Shown one piece after another: positions 8,190 through 14,815 of a DNA stretch of 36,090 nucleotides. The notes under the pieces were generated by a model. That model made no database searches, was not told the origin of the DNA, and was given only the letters and a program-made list of their open reading frames with translations. The position numbers and the translations under genes are program-made. Source of the DNA: Bacteroidales bacterium (lineage in GTDB: Bacteria; Bacteroidota; Bacteroidia; Bacteroidales; F082); the NCBI GenBank assembly GCA_024709145.1, contig JANJXG010000132.1:1-36090 (forward strand), written 5' to 3'. How positions within the stretch are numbered: the stretch's first letter is position 1; every line of letters starts with the position of its first letter.

Positions 8190-10394
8190 TTAATCCTTCA
8201 ACATTTTAAGTTTAGCTTCGAGTAATTTCACTTCGCTCTTTGCTTTGGAGATTTTCTTTTCATATTCGGCCCGCATGATATCGGCCTGTTTGCTACTTGA
8301 GAAAAATCCAATGTTATTTTCGAGCAACATGATTTCTTCCTTCAGCTTGGTAACTTTAGTAGCCAAAGTCATCCGTTCCCTTCTGATTTTGTCGCCTGAA
8401 TCCGGCTCATCGCGCATGTGATCAATGGAAGAACGGTAATGGGTTGTAGCCATTTCCTGCTCTGTGAGCTTCATTTTTTCAAAAAGCTTGTCGATCGCTT
8501 TGCGATAATCGGCGTAGAGCTGGTCTTTAACCTTAATCGGAACATGTCCAATTTCCATCCAGGTTCGCTGAAGTGCTTTCAGGGCATCAAGGTTGGCCGA
8601 ACGGTCGGCTTTAACCTCGAAAGCAGCAATTTGATCAATCAAATCCTTTTTCTTTTGAAGATTCTCATCTTCCCTGCCCCTGATTCCCGAGAAATGTTCT
8701 GATTTGCGACGGAAAAATTCATCACAAGCACCTCTGAATCTCTTCCAGATCTTGTCAGAATTTTTGCGCGGAACCGGGCCTATGTTTTTCCACTCTTCCT
8801 GTAAAGCTTTGAACTGATCAGTAGCTTTACGCCACTCATTGCTTTCGAGCAATGCCTCGGCCTGAACACAAAGATCAAGTTTGCGGTTATAGTTTTCGAG
8901 CTGCTGATCCTTTAATTTTCCGAAATAGTCTTTCTTAGTTTCAAAGAAATTATCCATAGCAAGTTTGAAACGATTCCAAACTTCGTCATTTTGCTTCTTC
9001 GGTGCCTGGCCAACAGACCTCCAAACTTTGAAAAGGTCGCGCATTTCGTCCGACTTTTTCATCCAGACATTGATACTGTCGTAGGCATCCGAAACAATTT
9101 CTTCAGCTTTCTCACAAAGAGCTACTTTGGCTTCATAATTATGCTGTTGTTCTTCTTGAATCTTGGAATAATGATCTCTTCTTATCGCATTGATTTTATC
9201 CGTTGCGATTTTGAAACGCTCCCAAACTTCCTCTTTCACATCCTGTGGAACCGGACCAATTTCTTTCCAGTCATCGTGATATTTCTGCAAAAGTTTGAAT
9301 GCTTTAATAACTGATTCTTCAAGTAAGAGCTCTTCAGTTTTTTCACAAATCTCAATTTTTGCCTCGAGATTCTTCTTCATGTCGAGGTCACGCAATTCTC
9401 TGTTGATCTTAACTTTATCAAAGAATTTCTCAACCAGAAAATGATAGTTGTTCCAGAGATTTGTTATTTCGCCGGCAGGGACCTGTCCTATTTCCTTCCA
9501 TTTATCTTGTAGGATTTTGAACTCATCATATGTTTTCTTCAAGGTTTCTTCGCTGGAGATAAGCGTTTTCAATTCATCCAGAATTGCCAGCTTTTGCACA
9601 AGATTTTGCTGCTTTTGTTTTTCCAGCAATTCGTTATGCTTGGATTTGTTTTCCTTATAATGGCTGAAAGCAGTTTTAAATCTGACTTCAAGCGGATCGT
9701 CGTGATGCTCGAATGATTCTTTTTCGCCTCCATCAGCGATAAACTGATCCAGTTCATGATCAATATCCTCTTTATTCAGTTTAAGGAAATAAACCTTGAT
9801 GGCAGCTACCTTGCTTTTGATCTTTGCCACATCCTGCTCTGTCACTGTTTCTTCAAGCATCTCAACGAGTTGCAGCTTGTTAAGTCCTGCAAAATCGTGT
9901 TCGCTGACAGCTTCATACTCCTCAACAGTTTCTTCGTCCAATAAATGCTCGGGCTCAACAGCCGCAATAGACTGAACCTCGGCAACAACAGTTTCACCGA
10001 GCTCAACGGCCTCAACCTCAGATGGAAACTTGCTTTCAACAACAGTTTCAGCTTCTGTTGTAGTTTCTTCAGTATTTACAACTTTTACAGCCGGAGTTTC
10101 TTCCACTGATTCAGTTTCAACGCTTTCAGATGATGCAATTTCGGAGGTTTCATCAACATCTTCAACTTCAACAAGCTCACCAGCAGTAGATTCCGGCAAC
10201 CTGTCAGATTGAATTAAATCAAGAATCAATTCCTTGTCTTCAGCATTTAATTGGTTTTTTACTTCGCTGATATGCTCAGCGGTCTGTTCAGCAGCAGTCA
10301 ATTCGTCAACCACCTCAGCGGCGTTAACTACGGCGTTCTCATTCCCGTTTTCGTTTTCTTCCGGGTCAAGATTGATCAAATCCTTGTTTTCCAT
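8190..10394 (-). CDS. DUF349 repeat protein with acidic N-terminal region
   Basis: A protein of 734 residues. Residues 1 to about 170 are a low-complexity acidic stretch rich in Glu, Val, Ala and Thr. After that I count five DUF349 repeats, each a helical unit with a core like LQDKWKEIGQVP, YHDDWKEIGPVP, FKVWRSVGQAP, LQEEWKNIGPVP and LQRTWMEIGHVP, followed by a W/Y-x-x-F/Y element (for example IWKRFRGACDEFF). A coiled coil (about 665-734) closes the protein. No signal peptide or enzymatic motif is seen, so it is probably a cytoplasmic helical scaffold. DUF349 proteins are widespread in Bacteroidetes and their role is undefined. Confidence 0.9.
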   Translation of the reverse strand: MENKDLINLDPEENENGNENAVVNAAEVVDELTAAEQTAEHISEVKNQLNAEDKELILDLIQSDRLPESTAGELVEVEDVDETSEIASSESVETESVEETPAVKVVNTEETTTEAETVVESKFPSEVEAVELGETVVAEVQSIAAVEPEHLLDEETVEEYEAVSEHDFAGLNKLQLVEMLEETVTEQDVAKIKSKVAAIKVYFLKLNKEDIDHELDQFIADGGEKESFEHHDDPLEVRFKTAFSHYKENKSKHNELLEKQKQQNLVQKLAILDELKTLISSEETLKKTYDEFKILQDKWKEIGQVPAGEITNLWNNYHFLVEKFFDKVKINRELRDLDMKKNLEAKIEICEKTEELLLEESVIKAFKLLQKYHDDWKEIGPVPQDVKEEVWERFKIATDKINAIRRDHYSKIQEEQQHNYEAKVALCEKAEEIVSDAYDSINVWMKKSDEMRDLFKVWRSVGQAPKKQNDEVWNRFKLAMDNFFETKKDYFGKLKDQQLENYNRKLDLCVQAEALLESNEWRKATDQFKALQEEWKNIGPVPRKNSDKIWKRFRGACDEFFRRKSEHFSGIRGREDENLQKKKDLIDQIAAFEVKADRSANLDALKALQRTWMEIGHVPIKVKDQLYADYRKAIDKLFEKMKLTEQEMATTHYRSSIDHMRDEPDSGDKIRRERMTLATKVTKLKEEIMLLENNIGFFSSSKQADIMRAEYEKKISKAKSEVKLLEAKLKMLKD

Positions 10395-10482
10395 TACGAT
10401 AGGTTATAAAAAGTTAAGCAATTATCCAGTCTGTCATACAATAAGCCAACATCCGGATATAGGTTCATTCAAATTAGGGGTG

Positions 10483-10490
10483 CAAAGGTA
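10483..10490 (-). promoter_or_regulatory. Putative -7 element for the DUF349 gene
   Basis: The minus strand reads TACCTTTG, matching TAnnTTTG, about 90 bases before the ATG at 10394. No good -33 TTTG is present at 19-20 bases. Confidence 0.45.
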
Positions 10491-10561
10491 ACAATTCTTT
10501 ATTAAGTTTATTTACCTGCAAATCATTTTATTAAATAAAAAAACAGTCATTCAAAGCGGTA

Positions 10562-11743
10562 TTAAACCGCTGCAAGTGCTTGGTTAAGGTCGTAAATAAT
10601 ATCTTCCACATCTTCTATTCCAACCGACAAGCGAACAAGGCCATCCGAAATACCGGCAATTCTTTTAGCTTCGGCCGAAAGTTTGGAGTGTGTCATACTT
10701 GCCGGGTGCTGAATCAATGTTTCGATTCCACCCAGAGAAACCGCCAGCAATGCCAGCTTCACATTGTTCATCATTCTTTTGCCCGCATCGAGACCACCGT
10801 GGAGGCCAAAGCTAATCATAGCACCAGGCCCTTTCATTTGTCGCTTACCTAATTCATACTGAGGATGTGACGCCAGGCCAGGATATAAAATCCATTCCAC
10901 TTTTGGGTGATTTTCGAGAAATTTGGCCACTTTAATGGCATTCTCCTGTGCCCTGTCAATTCTAATACCAAGTGTTTTTAACCCACGGCGTGTGAGCCAG
11001 GCTTGGTGAGGATCCATATTGCACCCCATATTAACCATCACCGGACGCAGACGATCGTAGATTGCTTTATCACGTGCGATAATCATTCCGGCAACAATGT
11101 CAGCATGGCCGTTGATAAATTTTGTCATCGAATGAAGCACCACATCTACGCCAAAATCAAAAGGCTGTTGCAAATAAGGGCTACAGAACGTATTGTCAAC
11201 ACAAACAGTGATGTTGTGTTTTTTAGCAATGGCAACAACTGCTTCGAGGTCGGTGATTCCCATCGTTGGATTAGCAGGTGTTTCGAGATAAATGAGACTT
11301 GTATTTGGCCGGATAGCATCAGCTACCTGTTGCGGATCGGTGGCATCCACAAAAGTTGATTCTACGCCAAAACGTACATAAAGACTTTCAACTATAGCGC
11401 GGGAGGGCCCGTACAGCGCATTGTGGGCAACAAGATGTTTACCCTGCCCCAGAAAAGTTAAGTAAACCGTATTAACTGCTGCCATACCCGAACTCACGGC
11501 AATACCACCATAGCCTTTCTCAAGTTTGGCAACTGCATGCTCAAGTTCGTTAATAGTTGGGTTACCAATACGCGTATAAATATAACCTTTTTCCTCGCCG
11601 GCAAAGCATCGGGCACCATGATCGGCATCCTCGAAACTAAAGGTTGATGTTTGGTAAATTGGTGTCACTGCACTACCGAGAGAATCGCTCAGAATGCCTG
11701 CGTGAACTGCTTTGGAATTAAATCCGATGTCATCGTGTTGCAT
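10562..11743 (-). CDS. PLP-dependent gamma-lyase (methionine gamma-lyase / cystathionine gamma-lyase family)
   Basis: A protein of 393 residues, the normal length of the Cys/Met metabolism PLP family. The Schiff-base lysine is K208 in HSMTKFINGHADIVAG. YIYTRIGNPT (55-64) and SSGMAAV (84-90) bind cofactor phosphate. The C-terminal stretch SLGGIETLIQHPASMTHS followed by GLVRLSVGIEDVEDI resembles methionine gamma-lyase most. However, the residue after Y111-G112, a Cys in well-studied methionine gamma-lyases, is Pro113 here. The likely reaction is gamma- or alpha,beta-elimination of sulfur amino acids, releasing a thiol or H2S, ammonia and a keto acid, but substrate preference cannot be read reliably. 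A terminator-like hairpin ends about 12 bases before its start. Confidence 0.85.
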   Translation of the reverse strand: MQHDDIGFNSKAVHAGILSDSLGSAVTPIYQTSTFSFEDADHGARCFAGEEKGYIYTRIGNPTINELEHAVAKLEKGYGGIAVSSGMAAVNTVYLTFLGQGKHLVAHNALYGPSRAIVESLYVRFGVESTFVDATDPQQVADAIRPNTSLIYLETPANPTMGITDLEAVVAIAKKHNITVCVDNTFCSPYLQQPFDFGVDVVLHSMTKFINGHADIVAGMIIARDKAIYDRLRPVMVNMGCNMDPHQAWLTRRGLKTLGIRIDRAQENAIKVAKFLENHPKVEWILYPGLASHPQYELGKRQMKGPGAMISFGLHGGLDAGKRMMNNVKLALLAVSLGGIETLIQHPASMTHSKLSAEAKRIAGISDGLVRLSVGIEDVEDIIYDLNQALAAV

Positions 11744-11754
11744 GATATGCTAAA

Positions 11755-11793
11755 TCAAAAACCCCAAGATTTTTGAAGTTAAATCTCAGGGTT
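11755..11793 (-). terminator. Strong hairpin with T-run between ferritin-like gene and gamma-lyase
   Basis: On the minus strand, arms AACCCTGAGATTT (11793-11781) and AAATCTTGGGGTT (11772-11760) pair over 13 bases with two G-U pairs and an eight-base loop, followed by TTTTGATTT. It terminates the rubrerythrin-like gene. Because only about a dozen bases remain before the gamma-lyase ATG at 11743, it could also act as an attenuator for that gene. Confidence 0.75.
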
Positions 11794-11827
11794 GGGTTTA
11801 TGTTAAAATTTGGATTGGCATGGAAAG

Positions 11828-12334
11828 TTAAAAAGGCCAGAAATTGTTATCGTTCCAGATTTGTTCTTTCAGATCTTCATTTAACTTGTGAAGCAGGTGA
11901 TGATGTCCTTTTTCCCAATCGGCAAGCATCTGATACATAGACTTTTCATTCGGGTCAGTAGCTTCATCGGCTCGCTGAGAGTATACGGCAATGGCCCTGT
12001 TCTCAAAATCAATGGCAGCCGAAATGGCAGCTGCCTCAAAACTAGCAGCTGAAATCTCTTTTTTAATTTCTTCTGACAAAATCGTTACCACATCTGAATC
12101 ATCCACATCCTGATGTTCTTCAGCCCTGAGAAACTCATGTGTTTTCTCATAATGAACATATTGTCTTGATAAGAAGTCGATGTGTGCATCTTCTTCTTCT
12201 GCCATCATCTCGAAAATACGTTTGGCAGATTTACTCTCTGATTGCCTGGCTACCTGGGTGTAAAATGCCTTTCCTCTGCGCTCGAGTAAAATGGCTGTTT
12301 TTAAGATATTGATGGCTTGTGGTGATGATTCCAT
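11828..12334 (-). CDS. Rubrerythrin-like ferritin-family protein
   Basis: A protein of 168 residues from the start MESSPQAINIL at 12334. The frame is open 19 codons further, but a promoter element at 12366-12373 argues for the shorter form. The four-helix diiron pattern is visible: E18 in LLERRGKAFY, E48-x-x-H51 in EEEDAH, Glu in FENRAIAVY, and EKGHHH near the end. There is no rubredoxin domain (no CxxC pairs), so it is an erythrin-only member. Such proteins reduce peroxide or handle iron in anaerobes, which fits the inferred lifestyle. The extended His/Glu end helix and the NNFWPF tail are typical of this group. Confidence 0.85.
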   Translation of the reverse strand: MESSPQAINILKTAILLERRGKAFYTQVARQSESKSAKRIFEMMAEEEDAHIDFLSRQYVHYEKTHEFLRAEEHQDVDDSDVVTILSEEIKKEISAASFEAAAISAAIDFENRAIAVYSQRADEATDPNEKSMYQMLADWEKGHHHLLHKLNEDLKEQIWNDNNFWPF

Positions 12335-12365
12335 GGGATAATGATTTTCCGGTTTACTTTGCTTG

Positions 12366-12373
12366 CAAAAATA
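12366..12373 (-). promoter_or_regulatory. Putative -7 element for the rubrerythrin-like gene
   Basis: The minus strand reads TATTTTTG, matching TAnnTTTG, about 32 bases before the ATG at 12334. It supports that start over the longer one at 12391. Confidence 0.45.
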
Positions 12374-12455
12374 ATGATTTTTAAAACACAAAAAAATCTG
12401 AAGTTTGGAACGAACAACCCAAAAGCACGGTAACGGCCTGAAGCATTTTTCAGCT

Positions 12456-12463
12456 TACCTTTG
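12456..12463 (+). promoter_or_regulatory. Putative -7 element for the amgK-murU operon
   Basis: The plus strand reads TACCTTTG, matching TAnnTTTG, 20 bases before the ATG at 12484. It implies a very short leader and marks the head of the four-gene operon. Confidence 0.5.
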
Positions 12464-12483
12464 CAGCAAGCTTAACACCTGAT

Positions 12484-13941
12484 ATGCAAACCGAAACGAT
12501 TCAACTACTTCTGGAATCTCTTTTTAGCGAAAAACTTGGCTTTGAAGTCTTGCGCTTTCAGCCAATCAAAAACAGCGGGTCAGAACGAATGTATTTTCGT
12601 GTTTTTACTCAAAACAATTCTTTTATTGCTTCTTACAACAACAACTTAGCCGAAAACCGGGCTTTTTTTCACATTGCTGATGCTTTTGATCAGGCAGGTA
12701 TTCCCAAACCACAGTTACTTGCAGTAAGTAATTGTGAAAAAGCCTGCATACAGGAAGATTTGGGCGACGAAAGCTTATTCGATCGCTTGATGCATCACCG
12801 ACAAGATGAAGATTTCACTGAAATTATCAGACCCTTGTTTCATCAGGCTCTCGATATCCTGGGTGAATTGCAGATTGAAGTGGATAAAACAGTTGATTAC
12901 GGGCTATGCTGGCCAACTGGATTCTTTGATCAACGAAGTATTCTGTCCGACCTTCATTACTTTTACTACTACTTTGTTAAACAACAGCCAAACCTTGAAA
13001 TAAATGAATACAAGTTACTTGCAGAACTTGAGGCATTATCTTTGCAGATTGCCACTATTCCCCTGAATTGTTTCATTTACCGGGATTTTCAGTCAAGAAA
13101 TCTGATGATAAAAAACAATCAGTTGTATTGTATTGATTTTCAGGGAGGCAGAAAAGGAAATTTTGCATATGATGTAGTTTCATTGCTTTACCAGGTTAAA
13201 GCAGGATTGCCCGGCGGATTCAAAGAAGAAATGATTGACTATTATTCACGAAAGTTAAATTCCAAAGGATTCAACACCAGCGAATTCCTCCAACATCTTT
13301 CAGCGTTTATTTATCTCCGGTTGTTTCAGGTACTAGGTGCTTACGGTTTCAGGGGTATCATTCAAAGGAAGCAACATTTTCTCGAAAGCATCCCTTTCGC
13401 ACTGCGGCAATTAGAAACCCACCTGCAAGATAACCCCTTACCTTTGGAACTTCCCGCATTGGAAAACTTGCTTCGGCAACTTGTCAGAAACAATAAATAC
13501 CAATCCGGCAAAAGAATTCCGGCAGAAAAGAAACTCAAAATTAAGATCAGAAGTTTTTCATATATTAGAGGTGGAATTCCCGTTGATGGATCAGGCAATG
13601 GCGGCGGTTTTGTATTTGATTGCCGGATTTTACCAAATCCGGGAAGGGAAGAAAAATTCAGAAATCAAACAGGACTTGATCCGGAAGTTATTGACTATCT
13701 CAAGGCGAAACCTGAAGTAACTGAGTTTCTGAGCAATGTTCAATTAATTATTAAACAAGGTGTTGAAAATTACTTGCATCGGGGTTTCACCGATTTGATG
13801 GTCAGTTTTGGTTGCACCGGTGGCCAGCATCGATCGGTTTATTGTGCCTCGATGCTCACTGAATGGCTCAAAAGCAACTTTGACGAACTCAAAATCGAAA
13901 CCGAACACATTGAGCAAGGAATAACATTCTACCATGGCTAA
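12484..13941 (+). CDS. AmgK-like amino-sugar kinase fused to RapZ C-terminal domain
   Basis: A protein of 485 residues with two domains. Residues 1 to about 330 are an aminoglycoside-phosphotransferase-type kinase: catalytic loop FIYRDFQSRNLMIKNN (D201, with the usual His replaced by Tyr) and metal-binding CIDFQGGRKG (D218) with AYDVVSLLYQ. These match AmgK, which phosphorylates MurNAc/GlcNAc at the anomeric position in cell-wall recycling. Residues about 345-485 are a RapZ C-terminal domain: FVFDCRILPNPGR, TGLD, and SFGCTGGQHRSVY (443-452). In Escherichia coli RapZ this domain binds GlcN6P. The RapZ N-terminal ATPase is absent. The next recognisable gene is MurU-like, which supports the AmgK call. 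I infer a kinase gated by an amino-sugar phosphate. Confidence 0.85.
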   Translation: MQTETIQLLLESLFSEKLGFEVLRFQPIKNSGSERMYFRVFTQNNSFIASYNNNLAENRAFFHIADAFDQAGIPKPQLLAVSNCEKACIQEDLGDESLFDRLMHHRQDEDFTEIIRPLFHQALDILGELQIEVDKTVDYGLCWPTGFFDQRSILSDLHYFYYYFVKQQPNLEINEYKLLAELEALSLQIATIPLNCFIYRDFQSRNLMIKNNQLYCIDFQGGRKGNFAYDVVSLLYQVKAGLPGGFKEEMIDYYSRKLNSKGFNTSEFLQHLSAFIYLRLFQVLGAYGFRGIIQRKQHFLESIPFALRQLETHLQDNPLPLELPALENLLRQLVRNNKYQSGKRIPAEKKLKIKIRSFSYIRGGIPVDGSGNGGGFVFDCRILPNPGREEKFRNQTGLDPEVIDYLKAKPEVTEFLSNVQLIIKQGVENYLHRGFTDLMVSFGCTGGQHRSVYCASMLTEWLKSNFDELKIETEHIEQGITFYHG

Positions 13942-14065
13942 AAAACTTTGCAAGAGTGAGAACGAAAAACAGTCGGGCAAAAAAAAATCAGCCCGGTTCA
14001 GCTGCAAAAAATGCGGATTGTCAGCAAAGCATGAAGATGAACTTTGTAAACCGGAGAAGCTATAG
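13934..14065 (+). CDS. 43-residue Cys-rich putative zinc-binding protein
   Basis: A short frame of 43 residues. It begins eight bases before the end of the kinase-RapZ gene (shared in another frame) and stops three bases before the MurU-like ATG. It is very basic at the start (MAKKLCKSENEKQSGKKK) and then reads FSCKKCGLSAKHEDELCKP. C24, C27, H33 and C38, possibly with C6, could bind one zinc. The KKCG...LCKP pattern resembles small stand-alone zinc-ribbon proteins I have seen in other bacteria, and the exact fit between two genes argues for a real gene. The function is unknown; nucleic-acid or protein binding is only a guess. Confidence 0.7.
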   Translation: MAKKLCKSENEKQSGKKKSARFSCKKCGLSAKHEDELCKPEKL

Positions 14066-14068
14066 CTA

Positions 14069-14815
14069 ATGAATACCAGCAATGAGGCCTGCGCCATGAT
14101 TTTAGCTGCCGGTCTGGGAACCCGACTCGGTGACATGACAAAAACCAAACCTAAGGCTTTGGTTGAAATCAATGGACGTCCCCTGATTGAAATTCTTCTG
14201 CAAAGCCTTAAATTCCATGGCTTTACCTCAGTTATCGTCAATACACATCATTTCGCCAATCAGCTGACAGACTATTTGAAAGCACACACATTTGGATTAA
14301 AGATATATATTTCTGATGAGCGTAACTGTTTGATGGATACTGGAGGCGCGATTGTGCAGGCAAATCGGTTTTTTTCTACGGGGTCATCGGTTCTTGTTCA
14401 CAATGTTGACATCATCAGCAACATAGATTTGAAGCATTTATATGATAATTTTCACCTTTCTGACGACGATGCCTGGTTAGTCACGCAAGACAGAATAAGT
14501 GCCCGAAAAATTCTTTCTGACTTTAACGGTCTTTTGTGCGGATGGACCAACAAAAGCACGAATGAATTTAAATGGGTTAACAACTCCAAAAAAGAAAAGT
14601 ATAATGAACTGGCTTTTAGCGGTATACATGTGTTTAAGAAAGAACTGTTTGATGGCCTGCCATTAAAGCCATCCAGTGTAATTGATCTTTACATCAAGCT
14701 TGCAGAAACAAAAAAAATCAAATGCCAGACTGCACCTTGCAGCTATTGGTTCGATCTTGGAAAAGTGAATGATCTGCCACGAATTGAAGAACATTTGAAA
14801 ACTATCAGATTATGA
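14069..14815 (+). CDS. MurU-like sugar-1-phosphate nucleotidyltransferase
   Basis: A protein of 248 residues with the nucleotidyltransferase fold. AMILAAGLGTRLGDMTKTKPKALVEINGRPLIE (about 9-41) binds the nucleotide, VNTHH is at about 58-62, the metal-binding HNVDIIS is at about 111, and ELAFSGIHVF and the WFDLGKVNDL end are typical of short pyrophosphorylases. Beside an AmgK-like kinase the likely role is MurU: joining MurNAc-1-phosphate to UTP to give UDP-MurNAc, which bypasses de novo synthesis. The general class (NDP-sugar pyrophosphorylase) is certain; the sugar is inferred from context. Its last four bases (ATGA) overlap the start of the AddB-like gene. Confidence 0.85.
   Translation: MNTSNEACAMILAAGLGTRLGDMTKTKPKALVEINGRPLIEILLQSLKFHGFTSVIVNTHHFANQLTDYLKAHTFGLKIYISDERNCLMDTGGAIVQANRFFSTGSSVLVHNVDIISNIDLKHLYDNFHLSDDDAWLVTQDRISARKILSDFNGLLCGWTNKSTNEFKWVNNSKKEKYNELAFSGIHVFKKELFDGLPLKPSSVIDLYIKLAETKKIKCQTAPCSYWFDLGKVNDLPRIEEHLKTIRL

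Noticed and set aside
8991-9314. Plus-strand open frame inside the DUF349 gene
   Set aside because: It is antisense to well-formed DUF349 repeats. The Phe-rich peptide results from reading Glu/Lys codons backwards.
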